Made by a program: the position numbers and the translations under genes
Notes under the pieces: model-generated
The model's input: only the letters and a program-made list of their open reading frames with translations
What the model was told of the DNA's origin: nothing
Databases searched by the model: none
Assembly (NCBI GenBank): GCA_012523895.1
Contig: JAAYSZ010000016.1
Coordinates: 1-49,565, forward strand
DNA from: Erysipelotrichaceae bacterium
GTDB taxonomy: Bacteria; Bacillota_I; Bacilli_A; Erysipelotrichales; Erysipelotrichaceae
Length of the DNA: 49,565 bases
Direction of reading: 5' to 3'
Part shown: in pieces, positions 36,284 through 45,690 of the stretch
Layout of the letters: the number at the start of each line of letters is the position of its first letter
How positions within the stretch are numbered: position 1 is the first letter of the stretch

Positions 36284-38063
36284 ATGCTTTAGCTCTTATT
36301 TGTTTTGGCTTACTATAATCAGCCATTGCTGATTTAGAGTTTAAGATAACAGGAATGACAATTGGATTTCTATTAGTCTTTTTATATAAGAATGGTTCTA
36401 AAGAACCCCTTATACAGTTTTTAAGTTCTCCAAATGTAGTTTTTTGTTTCATTTTTTCTTTTAATGCATCATATACTACAAGTTCAGCTTCTTTTAGTAA
36501 TGTTTGAGATTCTTTGATAAACACAAAACCTCTAGATACTATTGAAGGTCTACATAGTATTTTATTTTCTTTAGAATTAATTGAAATTATTACTGCAACT
36601 AAACCATTATCTGCAAGAAGTTGTCTATCCTTTAATACAGAAGTTGATAATCCTGATGTATCATTACCATCAACATATATATCATCTGTTTGTATTCTTT
36701 CATCTGCTTGGAAACATTCTCCATCTCTAAGTACTACTATGTCTCCATTGGCACATATATAACAATTATCTCTTTCAACACCTGTTTCTATAGCGGTTTC
36801 AGTATGTTGTTTTAACATCTTATATTCACCGTGCATTGGCATGAAATGTTTTGGTTTAATTAGTTGTAACATTAATTTTTGTTCTTCTTGAGTAGCATGT
36901 CCTGTAGTGTGTAATGAAGTTAGTGGTGAGTTAACAACAACATTAGCACCAACTCTTGTTAATTGATTTACTACAGCACTTACACTTAAGTCATTTCCTG
37001 GAATAGGGCTTGATGAGAATAATACAGTATCTCCAGGAATTATTTTAATAAATCTATGTGTTCCATTTGCGATTCTACTTAATGCAGCCATAGGCTCTCC
37101 TTGAGAACCGGTACAAATAATACAAACTTTATTTGCTGGAAGATTGTTAAGTTCATTTGGTCCAATAAAATTACTTTCAGGACTATTTATAACTCCTTGT
37201 TTTTTACCGATTTCTACAACATTTTCCATTGACCTTCCAAATACTGCAACTTTTCTTCCACATGCTACAGCAGCTTCTATGATTTGAGCTACTCTTAATA
37301 CGTTAGATGCAAAAGTAGATATTAATATTCTTCCAGGAGTTTTTCTCATAAAATCTTTAATACTTCTAGCAACTTTCTTTTCTGAAATTGAAAATCCTGT
37401 TACTCCTGAGTTTGTTGAATCACTTAATAATAGGGTTACACCTACTTGACCTATATAAGCCATTTTTTGATAATCTGAATTATTTCCAATAGGAGTTAAA
37501 TCAAATTTAAAATCTCCTGTATGTACAATTCTTCCATTTGGTGTATTTATTAATACTCCATAGCTTCCAGGAATAGAGTGGGTAGTGTTAAAGAAACCAA
37601 TAGTGAAATATTTTGTTTTAATTGCACTATCTCCATCTATTTCTTTTAGTTTCACTGCTTTAGAAAGTCTTCTTTCATCTAATTTCTTCTTAATTAAAGC
37701 AGATGCAAACTTAGAAGCATATATCTCGTTTATTTTAATTTTTTGAATTAAAAATGGAATAGCTCCAATATGGTCTTCATGACCATGGGTTATTACAAGT
37801 GCTTTTATCTTTTGTTGGTTTTTAATCAAATATGAAAAGTCAGGAATAACATAATCTACTCCTAGTAAACTTTCTTCTGGGAATAAAACTCCACAGTCTA
37901 TTATTATAATTTCATCATCATGTTCAACACAATATAAATTTTTACCAACTTCACCTAGACCACCTAATGCAAATACAAGCGTATCGGACGATCTATTAAT
38001 TGATTTAGCACTATCAAGGCTTGCACGTTTTTTTGGCGTACCTCTTTTTGTACTTCCTTTCAT
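36282..38063 (-). CDS. rnj: Ribonuclease J
   Basis: This 593-residue metallo-beta-lactamase/beta-CASP ribonuclease matures and degrades RNA, with 5'-3' exonuclease and endonuclease activity. The zinc motif is VITHGHEDHIGAIPF, followed by IPGSYGVLI, HTGDFKFD and LLSDSTNSGV. The beta-CASP region has GRILISTFASNVLRVAQII. The C-terminal domain is complete. The basic N-terminal extension (KGSTKRGTPKKRASLD) is of the kind seen in RNase J1. It is the second gene of a def-rnj transcript, 18 bases after def. J1 and J2 cannot be separated here. Confidence 0.94.
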   Translation of the reverse strand: MKGSTKRGTPKKRASLDSAKSINRSSDTLVFALGGLGEVGKNLYCVEHDDEIIIIDCGVLFPEESLLGVDYVIPDFSYLIKNQQKIKALVITHGHEDHIGAIPFLIQKIKINEIYASKFASALIKKKLDERRLSKAVKLKEIDGDSAIKTKYFTIGFFNTTHSIPGSYGVLINTPNGRIVHTGDFKFDLTPIGNNSDYQKMAYIGQVGVTLLLSDSTNSGVTGFSISEKKVARSIKDFMRKTPGRILISTFASNVLRVAQIIEAAVACGRKVAVFGRSMENVVEIGKKQGVINSPESNFIGPNELNNLPANKVCIICTGSQGEPMAALSRIANGTHRFIKIIPGDTVLFSSSPIPGNDLSVSAVVNQLTRVGANVVVNSPLTSLHTTGHATQEEQKLMLQLIKPKHFMPMHGEYKMLKQHTETAIETGVERDNCYICANGDIVVLRDGECFQADERIQTDDIYVDGNDTSGLSTSVLKDRQLLADNGLVAVIISINSKENKILCRPSIVSRGFVFIKESQTLLKEAELVVYDALKEKMKQKTTFGELKNCIRGSLEPFLYKKTNRNPIVIPVILNSKSAMADYSKPKQIRAKA

Positions 38064-38081
38064 TTTTTACCTCTTTCTTGA

Positions 38082-38648
38082 TTAAATTATTAATGCGTTT
38101 TTTATTTCTTCAAAAGGATTTTCTTTATTTATGCGATCATAAAATAATTTTCCTTCAAAATGATCTAATTCATGCTGTAAAACAATAGCTAAATAACCTC
38201 TAGCTCTTATTTTTATAAATTTATCTTGTAATGCATCATAACTTTCAACAGTAATTCTTGCATTTCTTACTACATAACCTTCATGTTCATCTAAAACAGA
38301 TAAACAGCCTTCACCACTCTTTAAATATGCTTTTTGAACTGATGAAGATATAATTTTTGGATTTACCAAACAATATTCATGAATGATTTCATTATCATTT
38401 TTATCTATGTCAACTAATCTAACAGCAGCCATTCTTTTAGGAACACCAACTTGTATTGCACTAATTCCAACTGCTGGTCTTAAATTTTTTTCTTCTGCAA
38501 TTTCTGGATTTATAGAATCTTTTACATAATTAAACATATCCATTAATAAATCTCTATCTTCCTTGCTTAAAGGAAGTTTTACAGATTTTGACTTTTCACG
38601 CATTAAAGGATTGTCATCTTTGATTATTGTATCATTATTTATTAACAT
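38082..38648 (-). CDS. def: Peptide deformylase
   Basis: This 188-residue metalloenzyme removes the formyl group from nascent proteins. Three motifs are visible: VGISAIQVGVPKRM (form of GxGLAAxQ), EGCLSV with the metal Cys, and LQHELDHFEGKLFYD with HExxH. Length and the insert fit type 2 deformylases of Gram-positives. An AGAGGTATTATG start context is present. It is divergent from ftsW, with a 92-base shared intergenic region, and leads into rnj. Confidence 0.95.
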   Translation of the reverse strand: MLINNDTIIKDDNPLMREKSKSVKLPLSKEDRDLLMDMFNYVKDSINPEIAEEKNLRPAVGISAIQVGVPKRMAAVRLVDIDKNDNEIIHEYCLVNPKIISSSVQKAYLKSGEGCLSVLDEHEGYVVRNARITVESYDALQDKFIKIRARGYLAIVLQHELDHFEGKLFYDRINKENPFEEIKNALII

Positions 38649-38711
38649 TCATAATACCTCTAACAAATAATAACAAATAACTTTAAAAAGTACAAAAGAA
38701 ATACATAAATA

Positions 38712-38720
38712 TGCTAGAAT
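38712..38720 (+). promoter_or_regulatory. Extended -10 promoter of the ftsW-like operon
   Basis: TGCTAGAAT (TG 38712-38713, TAGAAT 38715-38720) is an extended -10 about 20 bases before ATG 38741. It overlaps an alternative in-frame ATG at 38711, which argues against that upstream start. Confidence 0.5.
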
Positions 38721-38740
38721 TACATCGAGGTTTAAATTTA

Positions 38741-39934
38741 ATGAGAAGAAAAAGAATGTTTAATCCAATTAGAATGCCTTATAGCTCTGATAAAGTAATA
38801 AATTTTTGTATTACTGTATTAGTGTTTTTTGGACTTATTATGATTACTAGTGCTAGTATGGGTATTGCAGTAGGTGACAATCCTTATTTAATAAAAACAG
38901 TAATTAAACAAATTATTTTTTCTATTGGTGGATATATAGCAATGGTATTTATGGCTAAACAATTTAAATTTCATATATTAAAAAGAGATGTAATGTTATT
39001 AATAATTGTTACCGGAATTCTTTTATTGGTTCCTTTAGCATTTGATGCAGTATCAGGTGCTAAAGCATGGATTAGATTACCTTTTCCTGGGATTGAAGTA
39101 ACAATACAGCCTTCAGAATTTGCGAAAATTTCAATTATTTGTATTATTGCGGCATATATGGGCGATCTAACAAGTTATTTTGATAGACCAACAGATATAG
39201 TTAAAGTTCCTATAACTGCATCACTTTTTTATGTATTTTTAGTTATTGTTTTACAAGGTGACTTTGGATCAGGAGCTGTAATGTTTGCAATAGCAGCTAT
39301 TTGTTTTTTAATACCTAAACATCCTCAAATAAAAAAATATCAAGTAATTTTATTTGGTTTTATATTATTGGGAATCGTTTCTGTATTATTTGTTTTATCT
39401 CCAGTTGGAGAAGGATTAGTAGAATTATTACCTTTACAAAGATTCCAAAAAAATAGAATATTATCATCTATTAATCCATTTGTGGATAGGTATGATACAG
39501 GATATCAGTTGATAAATGGTCTTATATCTTTTGCTAGTGGTGGTTTTTGGGGAGTAGGATTTGGAAATTCAGTAAGAAAATATACAAACTTTCCTGCAGC
39601 AAACACTGACTTTATTTTAGCTATTGTTGTTGAGGAACTTGGTTTTTTTGGATTTCTAATTATATTTGGTTGTTATTTTTTTATAATAATAAGATTATTT
39701 AAGTATGCATTTTTAATAAAAAGTGAAAAAGGACAAATTGTTTTAGTTGGAACTGCAATGTATATATTAATTCATTTTGTTTTAAATGTTGGTGGAGTTA
39801 CAGGTTTAATCCCACTTACTGGAGTTCCTTTACTAATGATATCTGCAGGAGGTTCTTCTACAATGTCAATGATGATGGCAATTGGATTATCTCAAGCTGT
39901 AATTTCTCAATACAATACAGGATTACTAAAATGA
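38741..39934 (+). CDS. ftsW: SEDS peptidoglycan glycosyltransferase, FtsW/RodA family
   Basis: This 397-residue protein has about ten transmembrane helices and polymerises lipid II into glycan strands. Conserved blocks are SGAKAWIRLP, TIQPSEFAKISII, NGLISFASGGFWGVGFGNS, NFPAANTDFILAIVVEELGFFG (with the catalytic-site Asp region) and GLIPLTGVPLLMISAGGSS. The last two favour FtsW over RodA, but RodA or SpoVE cannot be excluded. ATG 38741 has a GAGG site 9 bases upstream. It overlaps rsmD by four bases. Confidence 0.87.
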   Translation: MRRKRMFNPIRMPYSSDKVINFCITVLVFFGLIMITSASMGIAVGDNPYLIKTVIKQIIFSIGGYIAMVFMAKQFKFHILKRDVMLLIIVTGILLLVPLAFDAVSGAKAWIRLPFPGIEVTIQPSEFAKISIICIIAAYMGDLTSYFDRPTDIVKVPITASLFYVFLVIVLQGDFGSGAVMFAIAAICFLIPKHPQIKKYQVILFGFILLGIVSVLFVLSPVGEGLVELLPLQRFQKNRILSSINPFVDRYDTGYQLINGLISFASGGFWGVGFGNSVRKYTNFPAANTDFILAIVVEELGFFGFLIIFGCYFFIIIRLFKYAFLIKSEKGQIVLVGTAMYILIHFVLNVGGVTGLIPLTGVPLLMISAGGSSTMSMMMAIGLSQAVISQYNTGLLK

Positions 39935-40476
39935 TTAAAATTATTGCAGGAAAATATGGTTCTAGAAATATCAAAACATTAAAAGGGAATAATACTAGAC
40001 CTACATCTAATAAAGTTAGAGGTGCTATATTTTCTAGGGTAGGGCCTTATTATGATGGTGGAGATTCTTTGGATTTATTTGCAGGTTCAGGTGCTTTTAG
40101 TTTTGAAGCCTTATCTAGAGGTATAAAAAATGCATATTTAGTAGATAATAATAGAGACAGTATTAATATAATAAAAGAAAATGCAAAATTATTAGATGTT
40201 GATGTTAATATTATTAATAAGGATTATAAAATTGCATTGAATTTATTAAAAGATAAAAAATTTAAATTAATATTTTTAGATCCACCTTATAAATTAAGAG
40301 TAATTGATGAAATTATTAAGTTTGTTGATGTAAATAATATGTTAATAGAAGATGGTGTAATTATAGTTGAAACAGAAAAAAACTATCAATTAAATAAAAA
40401 TATAGGTAATATTAGTATAGATAAAGAAGCAATATATGGTGATAGCAAAATAAGTTACTATATTAGAAAGGTTTAA
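39931..40476 (+). CDS. rsmD: 16S rRNA (guanine-966-N2) methyltransferase
   Basis: This 181-residue SAM-dependent methyltransferase starts MIKIIAGKYGSRNIKTLKG and carries RPTSNKVRGAIFS, the SAM loop SLDLFAGSGAFSFEALSRG and the catalytic motif LIFLDPPYKL. It modifies G966 of 16S rRNA. Its ATG overlaps the ftsW stop as ATGA, and coaD follows one base after its stop. rsmD-coaD is a common gene pair. Confidence 0.94.
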   Translation: MIKIIAGKYGSRNIKTLKGNNTRPTSNKVRGAIFSRVGPYYDGGDSLDLFAGSGAFSFEALSRGIKNAYLVDNNRDSINIIKENAKLLDVDVNIINKDYKIALNLLKDKKFKLIFLDPPYKLRVIDEIIKFVDVNNMLIEDGVIIVETEKNYQLNKNIGNISIDKEAIYGDSKISYYIRKV

Positions 40477-40477
40477 T

Positions 40478-40957
40478 ATGAAAATAGCATTATATCCAGG
40501 AACATTTGATCCAATTACATTTGGACATCTAGACATAATACAAAGGTCATCTAAAAATTTTGATGTAGTGATTATTGCAATTATGGAGAATATTAGAAAG
40601 AAACCTTCTTTTACAGCAAAAGAAAGAAAAGAATTAATTGAATTATGTGTAAAAGATATTCCTAATGTTAAAGTTGTAATTGGAAGTGGCTTAACTATAG
40701 ATTTTGCAAAGGAAAATAAGGCTTCAGTAATTATTAGAGGAATAAGAGCTGTTGCAGATTATGAATATGAACTACAACATGCTACAACAAATATGTTGCT
40801 TGATGACAGTGTTGAAACTATTTTCTATGTATCAAGACCTGAGTTTTCTTTTCTAAGTAGCTCGGTAGCAAAAGAAGTTGCACTAAATGGTGGAGATATA
40901 TCTAAAATGATACCTAAAGAAATAATAGAAAAGGTTAATAAGAAGTTAAAGGTTTGA
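40478..40957 (+). CDS. coaD: Phosphopantetheine adenylyltransferase
   Basis: This 159-residue nucleotidyltransferase makes dephospho-CoA from 4'-phosphopantetheine and ATP. The T/HxGH motif appears as ALYPGTFDPITFGHLDII. Others are VIIRGIRAVADYEYE and YVSRPEFSFLSSSVAKEVA. It supplies the substrate for CoaE, which is also encoded in this window. It is the last gene of the ftsW-rsmD-coaD transcript. The terminator hairpin overlaps its stop. Confidence 0.96.
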   Translation: MKIALYPGTFDPITFGHLDIIQRSSKNFDVVIIAIMENIRKKPSFTAKERKELIELCVKDIPNVKVVIGSGLTIDFAKENKASVIIRGIRAVADYEYELQHATTNMLLDDSVETIFYVSRPEFSFLSSSVAKEVALNGGDISKMIPKEIIEKVNKKLKV

Positions 40958-40975
40958 AAAATTCAAACCTTTTTT
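40948..40975 (+). terminator. Intrinsic terminator after coaD
   Basis: An 11-bp perfect AAAGGTTTGAA/TTCAAACCTTT stem with a 3-nt loop and a T tract overlaps the coaD stop and isolates the heat-shock operon from upstream transcription. Confidence 0.85.
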
Positions 40976-40979
40976 AATT

Positions 40980-41006
40980 TTAGCACTTAATAGTTGACAG
41001 TGCTAA
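40980..41006. promoter_or_regulatory. CIRCE operator 1 (HrcA binding site)
   Basis: The left arm TTAGCACTT and right arm CAGTGCTAA are separated by exactly nine bases, matching the CIRCE consensus TTAGCACTC-N9-GAGTGCTAA with one change in each arm. It overlaps the -35 hexamer of the operon. Confidence 0.93.
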
Positions 41007-41022
41007 AAAATAATAGTATATT
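40994..41022 (+). promoter_or_regulatory. Heat-shock operon promoter
   Basis: Consensus -35 TTGACA (40994-40999), a 17-base spacer and TATATT (41017-41022) form a strong sigma-A-type promoter. One CIRCE overlaps the -35 and the second begins at the expected transcription start, so HrcA can block it twice. Confidence 0.88.
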
Positions 41023-41023
41023 A

Positions 41024-41050
41024 TTAGCAGATGATTGCTCAGAGTGCTAA
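41024..41050. promoter_or_regulatory. CIRCE operator 2 (imperfect)
   Basis: The left arm TTAGCAGAT and the perfect right arm GAGTGCTAA are separated by nine bases. The right arm ends one base before the hrcA ribosome-site region. It would also lie in the transcript, where the arms could pair in the 5' leader. Confidence 0.85.
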
Positions 41051-41058
41051 GAAAGGAG

Positions 41059-42081
41059 ATGTTATGTTTGAAAAACAGGAAAATTACAATACTTAAAGCT
41101 ATTGTAGATGAATTTATTGAGACTGCTGAACCAATAGGATCAAAAACACTTATGACTAAATATAACTTACCTTATTCTAGTGCAACGATTCGTAATGATA
41201 TGCAATCGCTTGAAGAAATGGGTTATTTAGAAAAAACACATGTTTCTAGTGGAAGAATACCTAGTACAAAAGGTTATAAGTTTTATTGTGAAAACTTAAT
41301 GGAAGATAAACTTGATAATCAAATTGTCGTTGCATTAAAATCTGCAATTAGTAACGGTAGATATGATTTGAATGATGCAATCCAACAAAGCTGTGATATC
41401 GTTTCTGAAATGACAAATTTAGCAACTGGAGCATTAGGTCCAGACTCACGATATCAAAAACTAGAACATATTAAATTATTTCCTATTGATGAAAGAAATG
41501 CTGTAGTAATATTTATTACTAATACAGGTCATACTGAAACAAAAAATTTTAGATTTAGTGAAGATGTATCTGTAAAGGATATTGAAACATGTTGTGATAT
41601 TATCAATTCTAGACTTAAAGGAACACTGGTTGATGAATTACCTGAAAAGTTTGAGGCGATGAAACCTATATTAGAACAAAAGATATATAGTCATGAAATG
41701 TTATATAAGGCGTTTCTAAATGCATTTACTAAGTTTGCAAGTGAAAACTTATATTATTCAAAAACAAGTAATATTTTACATCAACCAGAATATTCTGACA
41801 TTGAAAAAATTAAACAATTAATGACAATGTTAGATAATAACACTGTTTGGAGAAGGCTTGAGTCTAATGAAAATACAAATAGTATAACTACAGCTACAGG
41901 ATCAAAGCTTCAATGGATTGATGATGTGGCTATAGTTAAAAGTTCATTTAGAGTTAATGAGTTAGAAGAAGGTCAATTAATGGTTGTAGGACCAAGTAGA
42001 ATGGATTATAGTAAAATAGTTGCCGTTTTAGAATATGTAGCAGATATGCTAGAAAGAATATATGGTCAAGGGAGGAAATAA
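41059..42081 (+). CDS. hrcA: Heat-inducible repressor HrcA
   Basis: This repressor binds CIRCE and is folded by chaperonin. The N-terminal winged helix includes ILKAIVDEFIETAEPIGSKTL and SSATIRNDMQSLEEMGYLEKTHVSSGRIPS; a GAF-like C-terminal domain follows to VLEYVADMLERIYG. Two starts are possible. ATG 41059 directly abuts the AAAGGAG site (41052-41058). TTG 41068 (337 residues, beginning MKNRKITILKAIVDE) has ideal spacing and is the more likely start. An out-of-frame ATG at 41064 opens a 10-codon frame. The coordinate given is the longest plausible one. It shares one base with grpE. Confidence 0.95.
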   Translation: MLCLKNRKITILKAIVDEFIETAEPIGSKTLMTKYNLPYSSATIRNDMQSLEEMGYLEKTHVSSGRIPSTKGYKFYCENLMEDKLDNQIVVALKSAISNGRYDLNDAIQQSCDIVSEMTNLATGALGPDSRYQKLEHIKLFPIDERNAVVIFITNTGHTETKNFRFSEDVSVKDIETCCDIINSRLKGTLVDELPEKFEAMKPILEQKIYSHEMLYKAFLNAFTKFASENLYYSKTSNILHQPEYSDIEKIKQLMTMLDNNTVWRRLESNENTNSITTATGSKLQWIDDVAIVKSSFRVNELEEGQLMVVGPSRMDYSKIVAVLEYVADMLERIYGQGRK

Positions 42082-42620
42082 TGGAAGAGATTAAAAATAC
42101 TGAAGAAATTATTGAGACTAAAGAAGAGAAACCAAAAAAGAAAACAAAACATAAAAAAGATAAATTAGTTGATGAATTAAATTTAAGAATTTGTGAATTA
42201 GAAGGAGAAGTAGCATCACTTAAAAATGAATATGCAAGAGCATATGCTGATACAGAAAATATGAAAAGAAGGCTGAATGCTGAATTTGAAACTAATAAAA
42301 AATATAGAATACAAAGTTTTGCGTTAGAAATTCTTCCTGTATTAGATAATTGTGAAAGAGCATTAGAACATGAGACAAGTGATGAAGAATATAAAAAAGG
42401 TGTTGAAATGATCTATCAACAACTTATGCAAGCCTTAGAAAATGAAGGTGTTAAAAAATTAGAACCACTTAATGAATTGTTTGATGCTAATTATCATCAA
42501 GCGATAATGAGTGAAAAGGTTGAAGATGTAGAACCTGGAATTGTAATTGAAGTATTTCAAAACGGATATGTTTTGAAAGATAGAATATTAAGAGCCGCTA
42601 TGGTAAAAGTTAGCGAATAG
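42081..42620 (+). CDS. grpE: Nucleotide exchange factor GrpE
   Basis: This 179-residue cochaperone releases ADP from DnaK. The N-terminus is charged and disordered ([20 protein letters not shown]). A long coiled coil with [22 protein letters not shown] follows, then the beta domain with [25 protein letters not shown] and [16 protein letters not shown]. The ATG uses the last base of the hrcA stop and follows GGGAGG. dnaK starts 13 bases after the stop. Confidence 0.95.
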   Translation: MEEIKNTEEIIETKEEKPKKKTKHKKDKLVDELNLRICELEGEVASLKNEYARAYADTENMKRRLNAEFETNKKYRIQSFALEILPVLDNCERALEHETSDEEYKKGVEMIYQQLMQALENEGVKKLEPLNELFDANYHQAIMSEKVEDVEPGIVIEVFQNGYVLKDRILRAAMVKVSE

Positions 42621-42633
42621 GAGGAAAAAAATT

Positions 42634-44436
42634 ATGAGTAAAATTATTGGTATAGACTTAGGTACAACAAATAGTGCTGTTGCAGTAATGGAAGGAAATG
42701 ATGCAAAGATTATTCCAAATCCAGAAGGTAACAACACTACACCATCAGTAGTTTCATTTAAAAATGGAGAACGTATTGTTGGTGATGCTGCAAAACGACA
42801 AGTAATTACAAACAAAGACACAGCTACTTCAGTTAAAAGAATTATGGGTAGCAACAAAAAGATTAATTTAGAAGGTAAAGATTATACACCTCAAGAAATT
42901 AGCGCAATGATCCTTCAATATATGAAGACTTATGCTGAAGAGTATTTAGGTGAACCTGTTACTAAGGCAGTTATTACTGTTCCTGCATACTTTAGTGATG
43001 CACAAAGACAAGCAACTAAAGATGCTGGTACAATTGCTGGTTTAGAAGTAGAAAGAATTATTAATGAGCCAACTGCAGCAGCACTATCATTTGGTATTGA
43101 TAAAACAGATAAAGAACAAAAAGTATTAGTTTATGACTTGGGAGGAGGAACATTTGATGTTTCTATCCTAGAATTAGCTGATGGAACATTTGAAGTGTTA
43201 TCTACAGCTGGAGATAATAAACTAGGTGGAGATGATTTTGACGATATTATCGTTGATTGGATTGCAGAACAATTTAAGAAAGATCATAATATTGATTTAA
43301 AAGCTGATAGGATGGCTTCTCAAAGATTAAAAGAAGCTGCTGAAAAAGCTAAAAAAGATTTATCAGGTGTATTACAAACACAAATAAGCTTACCGTTTAT
43401 TAGCGCTGGACCAAGTGGGCCATTACATTTTGAAGCAACTTTAACAAGAGCTCAATTTGATAAAATGACTAAGAAATTAGTTGATAGAACAATTGGACCA
43501 GTTAAACAAGCTTTAAAGGATGCTGGATTAAATGCATCTGATATTGATCAAGTATTATTAGTTGGAGGTTCAACAAGAATTCCAGCTGTTCAAGAAGCTG
43601 TTAAAAAAGAATTAGGAAAAGAACCTAATAAATCAGTTAACCCTGATGAAGTTGTAGCAATGGGTGCTGCGATTCAAGGTGGTGTATTATCAGGTGATGT
43701 TAAAGAAGTATTGTTACTAGATGTTACTCCATTATCATTAGGTATTGAAACATTAGGTGGAGTTATGACTGTATTAATTCAAAGAAATACAACGATTCCA
43801 ACTAGTAAATCACAAATTTTCTCTACAGCAGCTGATAATCAGCCTGCAGTGGATATTCACGTATTACAAGGTGAAAGACCAATGGCAAATGATAACAAGA
43901 CATTAGGTAATTTCCAATTAAGTGGAATTGCACCGGCAAGAAGAGGTGTTCCTCAAATTGAAGTTACATTTGATATTGACGTTAATGGTATTGTTCATGT
44001 TTCAGCTTTAGATAAAGGAACTAATAAGAAACAATCAATTACTATTTCTAACTCTTCTGGATTAAGTGAAGAAGAAATTGAAAGAATGGTAAGAGATGCT
44101 GAAGAACATAAAGCTGAAGATGAAAAGAGAAGAGAAGAAATTGAAATAAGAAATAAAGCAGAAGCATTTATTGCTCAAATAGATGAAACATTAGAAACAG
44201 AAAATGCTAATGTTACAGAAGATCAAAAAGCTGAAGTTAAAAAATTAAGAGATGAACTTCAAAAGGCTATTGATGATAACGATATTGATACATTAAGAAC
44301 TAAGATGGATGAATTAGAAAAAGCCGCAAATGAAATGGCTCAAGCAATGTATTCTCAACAACAAGATACAGCTAGTTCAACACAAGATGCTTCTGATGAT
44401 AATGTCGTTGATGCAGATTTCACAGAAAAAAATTAA
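42634..44436 (+). CDS. dnaK: Chaperone DnaK (Hsp70)
   Basis: This 600-residue Hsp70 has the ATPase signatures [33 protein letters not shown] and [17 protein letters not shown], followed by the substrate-binding domain ([18 protein letters not shown]) and a helical lid. The C-terminus ends [10 protein letters not shown], retaining the GrpE/DnaJ-coupling EEVD-like tail typical of bacteria (VVDADF). A GGAGG site precedes it. The final 26 bases overlap the start of the deacetylase gene in another frame, an uncommon arrangement because dnaJ normally follows directly. Confidence 0.97.
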   Translation: MSKIIGIDLGTTNSAVAVMEGNDAKIIPNPEGNNTTPSVVSFKNGERIVGDAAKRQVITNKDTATSVKRIMGSNKKINLEGKDYTPQEISAMILQYMKTYAEEYLGEPVTKAVITVPAYFSDAQRQATKDAGTIAGLEVERIINEPTAAALSFGIDKTDKEQKVLVYDLGGGTFDVSILELADGTFEVLSTAGDNKLGGDDFDDIIVDWIAEQFKKDHNIDLKADRMASQRLKEAAEKAKKDLSGVLQTQISLPFISAGPSGPLHFEATLTRAQFDKMTKKLVDRTIGPVKQALKDAGLNASDIDQVLLVGGSTRIPAVQEAVKKELGKEPNKSVNPDEVVAMGAAIQGGVLSGDVKEVLLLDVTPLSLGIETLGGVMTVLIQRNTTIPTSKSQIFSTAADNQPAVDIHVLQGERPMANDNKTLGNFQLSGIAPARRGVPQIEVTFDIDVNGIVHVSALDKGTNKKQSITISNSSGLSEEEIERMVRDAEEHKAEDEKRREEIEIRNKAEAFIAQIDETLETENANVTEDQKAEVKKLRDELQKAIDDNDIDTLRTKMDELEKAANEMAQAMYSQQQDTASSTQDASDDNVVDADFTEKN

Positions 44437-45682
44437 AAGAAGGTTCCTAGGTTTAATTCTAGGACTTTCTTGCCTAATAGGCTTATATGGATGTAGCAAA
44501 AAAACCGTTGTTGAAGAAGTTGTTGAAGAAGTTGTAATAGAAGAAACAATTGTAGAAGATATAGAAATAAATGAAGATTTATTTAATGTAAAAAATATCA
44601 CTTTAAATGATACAGCCTTATATAGAGTTATTAATGATGAACTTATTGAGGTTGGTAATGTTAATGCAAATGTCAATCTTGATATGAGTGATATTACTCA
44701 TTTAAATTACTTAAATATTAAAGATACTGATTTATATGTAAATACAAAAGATTTACAAGTAAGTGAAAGATGGTATGAAAAAAGAAACCATTTAGTTCCT
44801 TATAATATGAATATAAAAACTAAAAGTTCTTATACACTATATGATGTTAAAGGAAATCCTTTAATGACTATTAATAGTGAAGATGAGTATCCATTATATG
44901 TTATTGAGGACGATAAATATGGAATATTATTTCAAAATGAGATTGTGTATATGGATAAAGATAATGTAAATAGTATGTATGAAAATTTAAATAGTGATAT
45001 AGAAATGGGTAATGAATTAGCGGTACTTATGTATCATTTCTTTTATGATGAATCTCAAGGTGAAAGTAGAAAAGATGGTAACTTTGTGGAAGTTAATGAA
45101 TTAAGAGAACAACTTCAAACATTACAAGATAATGGTTATTCTACATTAACAATGCAAGAAGTATTGTTGTTTATGGAAAATAAAGCAAATATTCCAAGTC
45201 GTAGTGTTGTTATAACTATTGATGATGGAGATCCTTCTGTATTTAAATATGCTTATCCAGTGATAAAGGAATTTAAAATGAATGCTACATTATTCCTTAT
45301 TGCAGGACATGAAGACCCAATCTTAAATTATGATTACATAATGATGAGAGAAGATGGATTAGAACTTCAATCACATGGATTTTTAATGCATCAAGGAGGA
45401 TGTTCGCAAGGGCATGGTGGTAGATTACTTTGTGTTGATTATGAAACAGGAGTAGAAGATACTAGAATGTCATTAGATTATGTTGATGGAGGATTTGTTT
45501 ATTGTTATCCTTTTGGAGATGTTAATGAAAATGCAAAAAAGATTGTTGGTGATGCAGGTGTTAAAATGGCATTCACTACTGTATTTGGAAAAATAAAACC
45601 AGGTATGGATTTACTTGAATTACCACGTATAAGGGTAACAGGAGGCAATGGTATTAAAGCCTTCATGAATAATATAAATTGA
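44411..45682 (+). CDS. PgaB/IcaB-type polysaccharide deacetylase lipoprotein inside the dnaK operon
   Basis: This 423-residue protein has a lipoprotein signal ([20 protein letters not shown]). An acidic linker and two small beta-rich SH3-like stretches run to about residue 205. The C-terminal CE4/NodB domain (about 210-423) has [10 protein letters not shown], the metal/catalytic pair D271-D272 in TIDDGDPS and H322xxxxH327 in QSHGFLMHQ. The five-residue His spacing is that of PgaB and IcaB poly-GlcNAc deacetylases, not the usual HxxxH. VYCYPFGD and LPRIRV complete the site. The start at 44411 lies inside dnaK and lacks a clear ribosome site, so coupling is likely. The stop is eight bases before dnaJ. 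Substrate is probably wall or surface GlcNAc polymer. Confidence 0.87.
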   Translation: MQISQKKIKRRFLGLILGLSCLIGLYGCSKKTVVEEVVEEVVIEETIVEDIEINEDLFNVKNITLNDTALYRVINDELIEVGNVNANVNLDMSDITHLNYLNIKDTDLYVNTKDLQVSERWYEKRNHLVPYNMNIKTKSSYTLYDVKGNPLMTINSEDEYPLYVIEDDKYGILFQNEIVYMDKDNVNSMYENLNSDIEMGNELAVLMYHFFYDESQGESRKDGNFVEVNELREQLQTLQDNGYSTLTMQEVLLFMENKANIPSRSVVITIDDGDPSVFKYAYPVIKEFKMNATLFLIAGHEDPILNYDYIMMREDGLELQSHGFLMHQGGCSQGHGGRLLCVDYETGVEDTRMSLDYVDGGFVYCYPFGDVNENAKKIVGDAGVKMAFTTVFGKIKPGMDLLELPRIRVTGGNGIKAFMNNIN

Positions 45683-45690
45683 GGTGTAAT

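Noticed and set aside
44377..44676. Serine/threonine-rich open frame antisense to the dnaK/deacetylase junction
   Set aside because: It lacks a ribosome site and only reflects the repetitive Glu/Val codons of the lipoprotein linker.
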